This document shows, in pieces, positions 46,199-58,575 of a stretch of DNA of 64,000 nt. Location: NCBI RefSeq assembly GCF_016807805.1, contig NZ_CP063362.1, positions 4,878,501 to 4,942,500 on the forward strand, written 5' to 3'. The notes below the pieces were generated by a model that searched no databases, was not told where the DNA came from, and saw only the letters and a program-made list of their open reading frames with translations. The translations under genes were made by a program, and so were the position numbers. The stretch is from Xanthobacter dioxanivorans (GTDB taxonomy: Bacteria; Pseudomonadota; Alphaproteobacteria; Rhizobiales; Xanthobacteraceae). The first letter of the stretch is position 1. The number at the start of each line of letters is the position of its first letter.

Positions 46199-46403
46199 GG
46201 TCCGCTTTTTCTTCTCCGCCACCATTGACCAACGCTCAAGTCCGCGCCAGCGTGCCCGCCCCGGGAGCGACCGCGCGCCGCACCGGTCACGGCGTCTGGC
46301 GGTTCGACCGCGACGGATGGAACCCGTCCGTCGCGCGCAGGTCGAGCCACAACTCTTTGGTCCACCAGGATACCATCCACAGCACGATGAGGGAGTTCGA
46401 CCG

Positions 46404-47252
46404 ATGAAGCTGGTTCGCTTCGGGGAAAAAGGACGGGAAAAGCCGGGTCTAATCGATTCAACCGGCAAGGTGCGCGACCTGTCCTCCGTCATCCCCGACC
46501 TCGCCGGCGAGGCGCTCTCGCCCGCCAGCCTGAAGACCATCGCCGCCCTCGACCCGGCGAGCCTGCCGCTGGCGCCGGAGGGTGCGCGCCTCGGCTCCTG
46601 CGTCGCGCGGCCGGGCAATTTCGTCGCCGTGGGCCTCAATTTCGCGGACCACGCCGCCGAGACCAACAACCCCATTCCCGAGGAGCCGGTGCTCTTCAAC
46701 AAGGCGCCCAACTGCGTCGTCGGCCCCGATGACGACGTGATGATCCCCAAGGGCTCGCTCAAGCTCGACTGGGAAGTGGAGCTGGCCTTCGTCATCGGCA
46801 AGCGCGCCCGCTACGTGGAGGAGAAGGACGCCCTAGACCACGTGGCTGGCTACTGCATCTGCAACGACGTGTCCGAACGCCACTTCCAGATCGAGCGTTC
46901 CGGCCAGTGGACCAAGGGCAAGGGCTCCGAGACCTTCGGGCCGCTGGGCCCGTGGCTCGTGACCACCGACGAGATCACCGACACCGGCGCCCTGCCCATG
47001 TGGCTGGAGGTGAACGGCGAGAAGGTGCAGAACGGCTCGACGAAGACCATGATCTTCCGCATCCCGTTCCTGGTGCACTACATCAGCCAGTTCATGGTGC
47101 TGGACCCCGGCGACGTGATCACCACCGGCACGCCCCCCGGCGTCGGCCTCGGCTTCAAGCCGCCGCGCTTCCTGAAGGCCGGCGACGTGATGCGCGTGGG
47201 GATCGATGGGCTCGGCGTGCAGCAGCAGACCGTGGTCCCGTTCCAGCTGTGA
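46404..47252 (+). CDS. Fumarylacetoacetate hydrolase family protein
   Basis: The 282-residue protein has KLVRFGEKGREKPGLIDSTG at the start and the C-terminal FAH fold: NFVAVGLNFADHAAETN, VLFNKAPNCVVGPDDDVMIP, the metal site LDWEVELAFVIG, YCICNDVSERHFQ, WTKGKGSETFGPLGP and ITTGTPPGVGLG. Members hydrolyse or decarboxylate oxo-acids such as acylpyruvates or 2-hydroxyhepta-2,4-diene-1,7-dioate. The exact substrate is unknown. Start ATG 46404 gives the family length of about 281. Confidence 0.9.
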   Translation: MKLVRFGEKGREKPGLIDSTGKVRDLSSVIPDLAGEALSPASLKTIAALDPASLPLAPEGARLGSCVARPGNFVAVGLNFADHAAETNNPIPEEPVLFNKAPNCVVGPDDDVMIPKGSLKLDWEVELAFVIGKRARYVEEKDALDHVAGYCICNDVSERHFQIERSGQWTKGKGSETFGPLGPWLVTTDEITDTGALPMWLEVNGEKVQNGSTKTMIFRIPFLVHYISQFMVLDPGDVITTGTPPGVGLGFKPPRFLKAGDVMRVGIDGLGVQQQTVVPFQL

Positions 47253-47468
47253 GCCCCACGGGGCGCGGCGGGTGGCCGGCCCGCCGCGCCCCGGTTCAAG
47301 ATCCTGCGTTTGCCTCGGTCTTCGGCCGGGCCCAAGTGGTGACGCTCAGGCGCCGCGCGGGCTTGATGCCAGGCCCCATCGCGCCGGCGGCCCGGGCAGC
47401 CACAGGCCGCCAAGCATCAGCTCCAGCCCCGCCCGGAACCGCCGCCCTGGTGGATCAAAGGCTTGCGG

Positions 47469-48590
47469 CTATTGCAGCGTGGCGTGGGCGAGCCAGGTCT
47501 TCACCGCGTCAAGGGCCTCGTTGCGCTTGCCGGTGCGGTGCAGCGCCTCCTGATAGACGGCGAGCTGCACGTCGGCGCTGGTGCCTCCTTCGGCGATGGT
47601 GCGCACATGCATCAGCGCATCGAGGCAACCCAGCGCCTCCGCATCCTCCCCCACCAGGTGGACGATGCCGTCCACCGCGTCCCGCACCGAGAGGGCGCGC
47701 CGCTCGCCGAGGTCGACGAACGAGCCGTGGATGCCGTAGCGCTGGGCGCGCCACTTGTTCTCGTCGGCGATGGCCCGGTCCACCGCCCCCACGTCGCGAT
47801 TGTGGTGCGGATTGCGCACCAGGAAGCGCACCAGGGCGCGGAACAGGGCGGCGATGGCCACCGTATCGGCGACGCGGGTGCAGCTGTCGGGCGCGCGCAG
47901 CTCCAGGGTGGGCAGCTTGCGGGAGGGACGGATGGTCCACCACACATAGCTCGAATCGGTGATGGCTCGGGCCGAGACCAGCGCGTCCACGTAGCGCTCG
48001 TAGGCGGCGGCGGATTCAAACATCTCCGGCAGCCCGGTGCGCGGCAGCTCGTCATAGGCGGCGAGCCGGTAGCCCATGAGCCCGGTCTGCTTGGCCCCCC
48101 AGAAGGGCGAGGAGGTGGAGAGCGCGATGAAATGCGGGATGTAGGGCACGAGGCGACGCATCACGTTCACCCGCTCGTCCGGGTCCGGCAGCTCCACATG
48201 CACGTGCAGGCCGCACACCATGTTGCGCTCGCCCAGCATCTTCAGCTCGTTCATCACGCCGTCGTAGCGGTTGGCCCGGGTGGCGCGCACCCCGTCCCAG
48301 GTGGCGGTGGGATGAGTGCCGGCGGCGATGACGCCGAGGCCGTGCCCGGCCGCCACGTTGGCCACGGTGCGGCGCAGATCCTTCAGCTGGTCGAGGGCGC
48401 TGCCGGTTCCGGTGGTGGGCTGGGTGGCGATCTCCAGCTGCGACTGCAGCATCTCCACCGATATGGAATCGCCCAGATGCTCCTTGAGCTCGCCGAAGAA
48501 GCCCGAGGGCATGCGCCTCTGTACCGACTTCGTATTGGCATCAACGACGAAGAACTCCTCCTCGATACCGAATTTATAAGTGTTCGACAC
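47469..48590 (-). CDS. Carboxylate-amine ligase, YbdK family (GCS2)
   Basis: The 373-residue ATP-grasp-related glutamine-synthetase-like enzyme shows [77 protein letters not shown] and [13 protein letters not shown]. Close relatives, including E. coli YbdK, have only weak glutamate-cysteine ligase activity, and the true role is unclear. The genome already has gshA in this window. The start is GTG 48590 with a GGAGG site six bases upstream; the open frame begins at 48743 without homology. Confidence 0.88.
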   Translation of the reverse strand: MSNTYKFGIEEEFFVVDANTKSVQRRMPSGFFGELKEHLGDSISVEMLQSQLEIATQPTTGTGSALDQLKDLRRTVANVAAGHGLGVIAAGTHPTATWDGVRATRANRYDGVMNELKMLGERNMVCGLHVHVELPDPDERVNVMRRLVPYIPHFIALSTSSPFWGAKQTGLMGYRLAAYDELPRTGLPEMFESAAAYERYVDALVSARAITDSSYVWWTIRPSRKLPTLELRAPDSCTRVADTVAIAALFRALVRFLVRNPHHNRDVGAVDRAIADENKWRAQRYGIHGSFVDLGERRALSVRDAVDGIVHLVGEDAEALGCLDALMHVRTIAEGGTSADVQLAVYQEALHRTGKRNEALDAVKTWLAHATLQ

Positions 48591-48840
48591 GGAGGCCTCC
48601 CGCCAAATATTCGAAAAATGCGAGTGAGCAACGCGAGGCGCGCTGCCAAGTTCCGTCAGACTGGCGGCAAATAGGACCAAAATGCGGCGGACATTTCCAC
48701 AGAAAACAGACGCATGCGACTTCAAATGCTTACCGCACTGCACGGATCTCCGGCTGAATTCTGGATATGCACAAAGAAAAATTTAAGCTCACGCACAATC
48801 GGGGAACCAATATCCGGGTGCAGCGTTATCCGCCTTCGCT

Positions 48841-49572
48841 TCACCCCTCGCCGCGGGCCGCGCCGACGAGGGCGAGCGCCGCCACCGCCGCCGTATCCGC
48901 GCGCAGGATGCGCGGCCCGAGGCAGAGGGTGACCGCGCGCGGCTTCAGGAGCGCCCGCTCCTCCGGACTGAAGCCGCCCTCGGGGCCGATGACGACGCTG
49001 ACCGGGCCGGCCGGCGCCTGGCGCAGGGCGGCGATGGGATCGGCGACCTCCGCCGCCTCGTCGCAGAAGACGACGACACGTTCCGGCGGCAGCGCCGCCA
49101 GCCACTGGGCGAGGGGGCGCGGCTCGGCGACGCGCGGCAAGGAGAGGATGCCGCATTGCTCGGCGGCTTCCACGGCGTTGGCCGCCATGCGGTCCAGATT
49201 GACGCGGGACACCTGGGTGTAGCGGGTGATGACGGGGGACAGCAGGCCCGCCCCCATCTCCACCGCCTTCTGCACCATGTAGTCGAGCCGCGCGTGCTTG
49301 AGCGGGGCGAAGGCATATTCCAGGGTGGGTGCCGCCGGCTGCGGCCGCACCAGGGCCGCCACTTCGAGGCGCACCTCGCGCTTGCCGCCGGCGGCGCGGG
49401 TGGCGCTCCACTCCCCGTCGCGGCCGTTGAACACGAGGAGCGCCTCGCCGACCGCGAGGCGAATCACGTTCGCCACGTAGTGCGCCTGGTCCGGCTCCAA
49501 CAGGACGACCGCGCCTTCGGCGAGGTCGGCGGACACGTGCAGGCGCTGGGCGTGGAAATCGTGGTCGGGCAT
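48841..49572 (-). CDS. rsmE: 16S rRNA m3U1498 methyltransferase
   Basis: The 243-residue SPOUT-class enzyme methylates U1498 of 16S rRNA with SAM. It has an N-terminal PUA-like domain (QRLHVSADLAEGAVVLLEPDQAHYVANVIRL), then the knotted domain with KHARLDYMVQKAVEMGAGLLSPVIT, VVIGPEGGFSPEER and LGPRILRADTAAVAALAL. The ATG at 49572 (MPDHDFHAQRLHV) agrees with the conserved N-terminus. It follows the cytochrome gene 235 bases on. Confidence 0.94.
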   Translation of the reverse strand: MPDHDFHAQRLHVSADLAEGAVVLLEPDQAHYVANVIRLAVGEALLVFNGRDGEWSATRAAGGKREVRLEVAALVRPQPAAPTLEYAFAPLKHARLDYMVQKAVEMGAGLLSPVITRYTQVSRVNLDRMAANAVEAAEQCGILSLPRVAEPRPLAQWLAALPPERVVVFCDEAAEVADPIAALRQAPAGPVSVVIGPEGGFSPEERALLKPRAVTLCLGPRILRADTAAVAALALVGAARGEG

Positions 49573-49659
49573 CTGGGGCGAGTCCTCGTTCGCGCGAGGG
49601 ACACCACGGCCGGACGGCGCTGGCAAGCCGGCCCCTTCCTCGCATGCGGGGAAGGCTCA

Positions 49660-49689
49660 CGAAAACAGACGGCGTCCGACCGGACGCCG
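49660..49689 (-). terminator. Intrinsic terminator downstream of the cytochrome gene
   Basis: Read leftward, CGGCGTCCG and CGGACGCCG make a nine-base-pair stem with a two-base centre, followed by TCTGTTTTCG. It lies about 120 bases past the cytochrome stop, between it and rsmE. Confidence 0.6.
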
Positions 49690-49807
49690 CCTGCCGCCCC
49701 CCAGAGGGCTCGCCCTGACCGGCGATGCCCTACTATTCACAGCGCCGCGCGCGGCGCACATCCCCCAAACTGAGGATGCGCCATCGAACGGACCCGGCTA
49801 CCGGCCC

Positions 49808-50200
49808 CTACTTCTTCGAGCCGTCGGCGTTGAACTGGGCGAGGAAGGCGATCAAGTCCCTGCGCTCGTCCTCGTTCTTGATGCCGGCGAAGGCCATCTT
49901 TCCCTTCGGCGCCAATACCTTGGGGTTGGTCAGGTAATTGTCGAGGTTGGCCTCGTCCCACACCTTGCCGGCGGCGGCGCCGTCCTTGATGTCGGCGGAA
50001 TAGGCATAGCCCTCGAAATGCGCCCACTTGGCGCCGACGATGCCGTTCAGCGGCGGTCCCACCTTCACCTTGGCATCGGGGCCGATGGCGTGGCACGCCA
50101 TGCACTTCTTGAACGAGGTCTCGCCCTTCGTCACATCCGGATCCGCAAGGGCGGTGCCCGTGACAGCGATGAGAAGGGCCGAAGCCAGAATGAGACGCAT
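49808..50200 (-). CDS. Class I c-type cytochrome (cytochrome c2-like)
   Basis: The 130-residue protein has a signal peptide (MRLILASALLIAVTGTALA), the haem-binding CMACH near residue 36, GPPLNGIVGAKWAHFEGYAYS, and the axial methionine in APKGKMAFAGIKNEDERRDLIAFL. It is a soluble periplasmic electron carrier of the mitochondrial/c2 type. It is divergent from the C1-cofactor operon, but a functional link is not shown. The ATG at 50200 opens the signal peptide and is preceded by AGAGAGGAA. Confidence 0.92.
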   Translation of the reverse strand: MRLILASALLIAVTGTALADPDVTKGETSFKKCMACHAIGPDAKVKVGPPLNGIVGAKWAHFEGYAYSADIKDGAAAGKVWDEANLDNYLTNPKVLAPKGKMAFAGIKNEDERRDLIAFLAQFNADGSKK

Positions 50201-50399
50201 GAAGCATTCCTCTCTAAACAGACGAAAGCCGCTGGGATAACATTCACGCAATTGAATGCGCAAAACCTGCCCTTGCGGGAAGCAACCCCTTGCTGCGGCG
50301 CACAAAACTCCGCTGTTGGAGGCAGCGCGCGGCTTCCTTAGCATGACTCCAATCGTGGCTCCGATGCGACCTTGAGCCCAAGCCGGAGGCCGGCCCCGC

Positions 50400-51065
50400 G
50401 TGACCATCATCGTGAAGTTCGGCGGCAGCCTGACGCGCGGCGCCGCCCCGCACACGCTTTTGCAGCGCCTTGCCGGACAGCGCGGCCTTGTCGTGGTGCC
50501 CGGCGGCGGCGCGCTGGCTGATGCCGTCCGCGCTGTTCAGCCGCAGTGGCGCCTCACCGACGGCGCGGCCCACCGCATGGCGCTGCTCGCCATGGAGCAG
50601 ATGGCCCACGCCATGGCGGATCTTGCCCCAGGCCTCGTGCCCGCTTGCAGCCGGGCCGAACTGGCGCAGGCGGCGACGGTCGGCACGGCCCTGTGGTTTC
50701 CCGCCGCCATGACCCTCGGCCGCGCGGAGATTCCCGAGAGCTGGGCAGTGACCTCCGACAGCCTTTCGGTGTGGCTCGCCGCCGAACTTTCCGCCGAACG
50801 GCTGGTGCTGGTGAAGGCGCCGGGCCTGCGACTGCCCGCCCCCGCCGGCAGCCGCGCCGGCGACATCGCGGCCTGGACCGGCCTCGGCCTGGTGGATGCG
50901 GCTTTTGCGACCATGGCGCAGGGGTTTCGAGGCGATATTCTCCTCGTCCCCGCCGACGAAGCGGGCCGTCTCGACGATGCCTTGCGCCCGGGGAAAAAGG
51001 AGCGCGACATCATCGGGGAGGTAAAACCCGAGGACGGCTCCAAGGAAGGCTCGCGCCCGTCATGA
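50400..51065 (+). CDS. Amino-acid-kinase-fold protein, MfnE-like (C1 cofactor biosynthesis)
   Basis: The 221-residue protein starts with GTG and reads TIIVKFGGSLTRGAAPHTLLQ, then GLVVVPGGGALADAVRAVQ and SDSLSVWLAAELSAERLVLVKAPG, a shortened amino-acid kinase fold. The family includes MfnE, which phosphorylates the aminomethylfuran methyl phosphate intermediate of methanofuran. Methylotrophic bacteria carry a similar gene in their tetrahydromethanopterin/methylofuran gene sets. It heads a five-gene operon; its TGA overlaps the next ATG by four bases. Assignment as MfnE-like kinase is by fold and context. Confidence 0.78.
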   Translation: MTIIVKFGGSLTRGAAPHTLLQRLAGQRGLVVVPGGGALADAVRAVQPQWRLTDGAAHRMALLAMEQMAHAMADLAPGLVPACSRAELAQAATVGTALWFPAAMTLGRAEIPESWAVTSDSLSVWLAAELSAERLVLVKAPGLRLPAPAGSRAGDIAAWTGLGLVDAAFATMAQGFRGDILLVPADEAGRLDDALRPGKKERDIIGEVKPEDGSKEGSRPS

Positions 51066-51643
51066 CCGCCAAAGCGCTCCCAGCGAAAGCTCCGAGATGG
51101 GCCTGGGCCCTCACCGGCTCCGGCCACTATTTCACCGAGAGCATCGAGATCATCCGCGAGCTTCAGGACGTGGACCTGTTCATCTCGGACGCCGCGGACG
51201 AGGTGCTGCGCATGTACAAGCAGGACAAGGAGCCCTTGCCGGCGCAGACCCAGGTGTTCCGCGACAACAGCGCCTCCTCCGCCTCCATCGGCCGCTTCTA
51301 CCATGGGGAATACCACACCCTCGTGGTGTCGCCGGCCTCCTCCAACACGGTGGCCAAGGCGGTGGCCGGCATCTCGGACACCCTCGTCACCAACTGCTTC
51401 GCCCAGGCCGGCAAATGCCGGGTGCCGGCCATCGTGTTCGCCTGCGACAGCATGCCGGAAATGGTCACCATGGCCCCGGAAGGCCCGGTGCCGGTCTATC
51501 CGCGCCGGATCGACCTGGAGAACACGGCCCGCCTCAAGGCATTCGAGGCGACGGTGGTGGCCGAGACGCTGGGCGAGCTGCGCGCCGCCATCGCCCGCCG
51601 CCGCGCCGAGCTTGCCGCCCTCGTCCCCGTCCCGGCCCTGTGA
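51062..51643 (+). CDS. Flavoprotein, dihydromethanopterin-reductase-like (AfpA/DmrB type)
   Basis: The 193-residue protein is a small flavoprotein of PF02441: WALTGSGHYFTESIEIIRELQDVDLFISDAADEVLRMYK, VSPASSNTVAKAVAGISDTLVTNCFAQAGK and RVPAIVFACDSMPEM. It resembles the archaeoflavoprotein and DmrB-like proteins that reduce dihydromethanopterin to the active tetrahydro form. Start ATG 51062 overlaps the kinase stop. Linked genes support a role in making active tetrahydromethanopterin. Confidence 0.82.
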   Translation: MTAKALPAKAPRWAWALTGSGHYFTESIEIIRELQDVDLFISDAADEVLRMYKQDKEPLPAQTQVFRDNSASSASIGRFYHGEYHTLVVSPASSNTVAKAVAGISDTLVTNCFAQAGKCRVPAIVFACDSMPEMVTMAPEGPVPVYPRRIDLENTARLKAFEATVVAETLGELRAAIARRRAELAALVPVPAL

Positions 51644-51645
51644 CC

Positions 51646-53064
51646 ATGGCCGAGCGCGTCGCCCTCGTCACCGGGTCCCTGGCTGAGCCGCGCATCCGCC
51701 GCATCGCCGGGGAGATCGCGGACGAGCGGCTCGATCCGGTGGTGGTGAACGTGGGCGTCAAGGTCGCCGCCCTGATGACCGCCGAGATCGTCGAGCGGCG
51801 CCTCAAGCTGCCCGAGGGCACGGACCGGGTGCTGATGCCCGGCCGGTTCCGCGGCGACCTCGACCGCCTCGCCACCCATTTCGGCCTGCCCTTCGCCCGC
51901 GGGCCCGAGGAGGCGGCGGACATTCCGGACTATTTCGGCAAGGGCCGCGCCAGGCCGGCCGCCCTCGACCGGCAGGACGTGCTGCTGTTCGCCGAGATCG
52001 TCGACGCCACCCGGCTTTCCGTGGCCGAGCTTCTCGACCGCGCCCGGTTTCTCAAGGGCGAGGGGGCGGACGTGATCGACCTCGGCGCCCTGCCCGATTC
52101 CCCCTTCCCCCATCTCGAGGAGGCCATCGCCGCGCTCAAGGCGGAGGGCTTCAGGGTGAGCGTGGACAGCTTCGACCCGCAGGAGCTGCGCCGCGCCACA
52201 CGGGCCGGGGCCGACTACCTGCTCAGCCTCAACGAGACCAACCTCGCCATCGCCGAGGAGGGAGACGCCGTGCCGGTGCTGGTGCCGGCGCAGGCGGGCG
52301 ACCTTTCCTCCCTCGTCCGCGCGGTGGAGATGTGCGAGGCCATGGGCCGGCCCTTCCTCGCCGATCCCATCCTCGACCCCATCCACCTGGGCTTCACCGC
52401 CTCGCTGCTGCGCTATGCGGAACTGCGCCGGCTGAAGCCGGACATCGCCATCCTCATGGGCATCGGCAACGTCACCGAGCTGACGGACGCCGACACCACC
52501 GGCATGAACGCTTTGCTCATGGGCATCATCTCCGAGCTGCGGCTCAACGCGGTGCTGGCGGTGCAGGTGAGCCCGCATTGCCGCACCGCCGTGCGTGAGT
52601 TCGACCGGGCGCGGCGGGAATTCTTCGCCGCCCGCGAAGCCGGCGCGCTGCCCCAGGGCTTCGGCGGCGGGCTCATGGCCCTGCGCGACCGGCGCCCGGT
52701 CACCACCAGCCCGCAGGAGGTCGAGCGCCTCGCCGCCACGGTGGCGGATCGCAATTTCCGCATCGAGGTCACCGAACAGGGCATCCATGCCTACAACCGC
52801 GACGGCCACCATGTGGCGGCGGACCCGTTCGACCTCTTCCCCCACCTCAAGGTGGAGGATGACGGCGCCCACGCCTTCTATCTGGGGGTGGAGACGGCGC
52901 GGGCGGAGATCGCCTATCGCCTCGGCAAGCGCTATGCGCAGGACGAGCCGCTGAAATGGGGCGTCGCCGGCGAGACCGGCGGCAGCGCGGACGAGGCCCA
53001 CCGGTTGACTTTCAAGCAGGCGGGCTCAACCCTTTCCCCGGCCAAGAAAGGCGAAAGCACGTGA
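51646..53064 (+). CDS. Dihydropteroate synthase-like protein (DUF6513), tetrahydromethanopterin pathway
   Basis: The 472-residue protein has an N-terminal domain of about 140 residues (MAERVALVTGSLAEPRIRRI, DPVVVNVGVKVAALMT), then a TIM barrel like dihydropteroate synthase (LFAEIVDATRLSVAELLDRARFLKGEGADVIDLGALPDSPF, VSVDSFDPQEL, ADPILDPIHLGF, LMGIGNVTELTDADTTGMNALLMG) and a C-terminal domain of about 120 residues. It is a standard member of bacterial methanopterin gene sets, where it likely joins the pterin and the beta-ribofuranosyl-aminobenzene unit or an analogous step. It is coupled to the gene after it by a four-base overlap. Confidence 0.8.
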   Translation: MAERVALVTGSLAEPRIRRIAGEIADERLDPVVVNVGVKVAALMTAEIVERRLKLPEGTDRVLMPGRFRGDLDRLATHFGLPFARGPEEAADIPDYFGKGRARPAALDRQDVLLFAEIVDATRLSVAELLDRARFLKGEGADVIDLGALPDSPFPHLEEAIAALKAEGFRVSVDSFDPQELRRATRAGADYLLSLNETNLAIAEEGDAVPVLVPAQAGDLSSLVRAVEMCEAMGRPFLADPILDPIHLGFTASLLRYAELRRLKPDIAILMGIGNVTELTDADTTGMNALLMGIISELRLNAVLAVQVSPHCRTAVREFDRARREFFAAREAGALPQGFGGGLMALRDRRPVTTSPQEVERLAATVADRNFRIEVTEQGIHAYNRDGHHVAADPFDLFPHLKVEDDGAHAFYLGVETARAEIAYRLGKRYAQDEPLKWGVAGETGGSADEAHRLTFKQAGSTLSPAKKGEST

Positions 53065-53630
53065 TCCGCGAAACCATCGTCACCACCGCCTCGGCGACGG
53101 GAGAGGCGCATGTCGCCCCCATGGGCGCGACGATCGTGGAGGGCGGCTACCTGCTGCAACCCTTCCGGCCGTCCCGCACCCTCGACAACCTCGCCGCGCT
53201 CAAGGTCGCGGTGGTGAACTTCTCCGACGACGCGCGCATCTTCGCCGGCTGCATTTCCGGCCGGCACCGCTCCTGGCCGACCGTGCCGGCGACGCGGCTC
53301 GACGGCGCCGTGCGCCTCGACCATTGCCTCGCCCACGACGAGGTGGAGATCGTCCGCATGGAGGACGACCCCACCCGCCCGCGCTTCTTCTGCCGCACGG
53401 TGCACCGGGAGACCCACGCACCGTTCCTCGGCCTCAACCGGGCCGTGGCGGCGGTGCTGGAGGGCGCGATCCTGGTCTCCCGCCTGCACATGATGGATCC
53501 CGACCGGGTGGACCGGGAGATGAACTATCTCTCCGTCGCCATCGAGAAGACCGCCGGCCCGGCCGAGCGCGAGGCCTGGGACTGGCTGTGCGAGACCATC
53601 GCCGACCATCGCGCGCGGGCGGCATCATGA
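53061..53630 (+). CDS. DUF447 family protein (C1 cofactor cluster)
   Basis: The 189-residue protein opens with GTG and reads IRETIVTTASATGEAHVAPMGA, LLQPFRPSRTLDNLAALKVAVVNFSDDARIFAG, HCLAHDEVEIVRMEDDP and LSRLHMMDPDRVDREMNYLS-like segments. These match DUF447, a flavin-reductase-like split-barrel family found almost only in organisms that make methanopterin-type cofactors. The exact role is unknown. It is bound to its neighbours by GTGA and ATGA overlaps, so it is very probably part of the same pathway. Confidence 0.8.
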   Translation: MIRETIVTTASATGEAHVAPMGATIVEGGYLLQPFRPSRTLDNLAALKVAVVNFSDDARIFAGCISGRHRSWPTVPATRLDGAVRLDHCLAHDEVEIVRMEDDPTRPRFFCRTVHRETHAPFLGLNRAVAAVLEGAILVSRLHMMDPDRVDREMNYLSVAIEKTAGPAEREAWDWLCETIADHRARAAS

Positions 53631-54358
53631 GCGTGCGCGCCCCGTCGCGGCCGGGCTTCCTCGCGTCCGTGGCCAGCGTCGGCGAAATGGATGTGGCGCT
53701 GGCTGCCGGCGCCGACATCGTCGACCTGAAGAACCCGGCCGCAGGCGCCCTCGGGGCCTGGGAGGACGGCGCCCTGCGCGCCGCCGTCGCCCGCTGGCGC
53801 GCGGGGGCCGCCACCCGTGCCGACCTGAGCGCCACCATCGGCGACCATCCGCTGGCGACAGAGGCGATTTGCGCCGCGACCGCGCGCACCGCCGAAGCCG
53901 GCGTGCCCCTGGTGAAAATCGGCTTTCCGCTGCCGGCCGAAGCGGCGGGGGATGCCCTCGCGCCGGTCCTCGCCGGCCTGCGACCGCTGGCGCGCAGCAC
54001 CCGGCTCATCGCCGTCCTGTTCGCCGACCAGCACCCGGACCTGTCGATGGTGCCCCTGTTCGCCGAGGCCGGCTTTCACGGCGTGATGCTGGATACGGCG
54101 GACAAGGCCCGGGGCCGGCTCGGCGCTCATCTCGGGGTGGAGGCCCTCGCCGGCTTCGTCGCTTCGGCACGCGGGCTGGGGCTCCTCACCGGCCTTGCCG
54201 GCTCCCTGCGGCTGGAGGACATCGCCATCCTCGCCCCGCTGGGTCCCCATTACCTGGGCTTCCGCGGCGCCCTGTGCGCGGACGGCCGCACCGGCGCCCT
54301 CGATCCCGCCCGCCTCGCCGCCGTGCGCGACACCCTGCGCGGACGCGCGGCGGCGTAA
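53627..54358 (+). CDS. mfnB: (5-formylfuran-3-yl)methyl phosphate synthase (MfnB/DUF556)
   Basis: The 243-residue TIM-barrel protein has SVASVGEMDVALAAGADIVDLKNPAAGALGAW, with the essential lysine in VDLKNP (Lys35), ADLSATIGDHP, GVPLVKIGFPLP and HYLGFRGALCADGRTGALDPARL. MfnB condenses two glyceraldehyde 3-phosphate molecules into the furan unit of methanofuran (methylofuran in bacteria). Its start overlaps the DUF447 stop by four bases and it closes the five-gene operon. Confidence 0.88.
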   Translation: MSVRAPSRPGFLASVASVGEMDVALAAGADIVDLKNPAAGALGAWEDGALRAAVARWRAGAATRADLSATIGDHPLATEAICAATARTAEAGVPLVKIGFPLPAEAAGDALAPVLAGLRPLARSTRLIAVLFADQHPDLSMVPLFAEAGFHGVMLDTADKARGRLGAHLGVEALAGFVASARGLGLLTGLAGSLRLEDIAILAPLGPHYLGFRGALCADGRTGALDPARLAAVRDTLRGRAAA

Positions 54359-54537
54359 GGGTCCCCTCGGCCAGGGTCCCCCCGGCAACGCGATGGCCTG
54401 TCGTTCAGGTCGGGCCGTCATGCCCGCCCGGGAGCCGGAGGCGTGCGGCGGGAGGCGATCCCGGCGCACACGGCCCCGGTGGGCCGCCTCCCCCCTGCGC
54501 TCTTCCCCGCCGTTACGGACCGCCCCGCCCGCGCGGC

Positions 54538-54572
54538 AAAGAAAAAGCGCCCCCCGGAGACCGGGAGGCGCT
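54538..54572 (-). terminator. Intrinsic terminator of rne
   Basis: Read leftward, AGCGCCTCCCGG-TCT-CCGGGGGGCGCT forms a twelve-base-pair stem (one G-U pair) followed by TTTTCTTTG about 25 bases after the rne stop codon. This is a strong rho-independent terminator. Confidence 0.9.
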
Positions 54573-54595
54573 GGATCTTGAAACGGCAGGACCGA

Positions 54596-57859
<3,264 letters not shown>

Positions 57860-58575
57860 GGAATTCTCTCTTCGCGGCGCCGCGGGCAATCGTCCGCGAC
57901 GGACAGCCAGGCACGCTTCGCTCGGAAGCCGCCGGGCAGCCGCTCGGGCGCCGGATGTGATGACGTGAGGAAGAAGAGGAGGAGCGGGTGCGCCGGGTCG
58001 TGTCGCTGCGACCCGCGGCGTCGGGGCACACGGGGGCGCGCAGAACGCGCCTGTCGTGCGGAGAAAAATCCATGCCCTCGGCTGCCCGTTCCTCGATGAA
58101 GGATCGGACCGGATGCGGAGGCGGTCGCCTCCCCCCGGCCACGGTACACGTCCGCCCGATTCCCCCGATCGTCCCTTGCGGACCTTCGGAGCAGGTCGCC
58201 GGACGGCCGCCGCATCGAGCGCATCTTCGGCGCTCACCGCGGGGCTCCACGCTCGAGGGGTCGAGCCGCCAGCGGCAAATGGCGTGTCCCGCATTCCCGG
58301 CCTGAGACCGCTCGTGCGGCCCGCCCGGGACAGAAGAATCACACCTGCGGCAGCCGCGGCAGCCGGGGCCGAAGAGCCTGTTCCGGAACGCGAACTGTGT
58401 ACGGACTCCTTCTTACCCGCCCGACTTCCTGCTTGGCAAGGTTTATGCGTCCTTTTCCTGTCCCCGCAGGGCCATAACGTGCGTCAACCTTCCGTTTACG
58501 AACGCCGTCCTATCGCTACCATCCTGCGAGGTCCGATCTGGCGAGACCCCTCCGGCGAAACCCCTCCAAAGCGGG
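57860..58575. promoter_or_regulatory. Long divergent region: rne leader and amidase promoter
   Basis: This 716-base region holds no recognised gene. The AT-richer block near 58395-58515 is the likely site of divergent promoters, which would give rne a 5' leader of about 500 bases. On the rne side are a pyrimidine-rich stretch (about 57960-57985) and small stems such as GTCCG-TCG-CGGAC (57892-57904). A long, structured leader is in keeping with the feedback control of rne mRNA by RNase E known in E. coli, but no homologous hairpin was identified. Confidence 0.45.
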
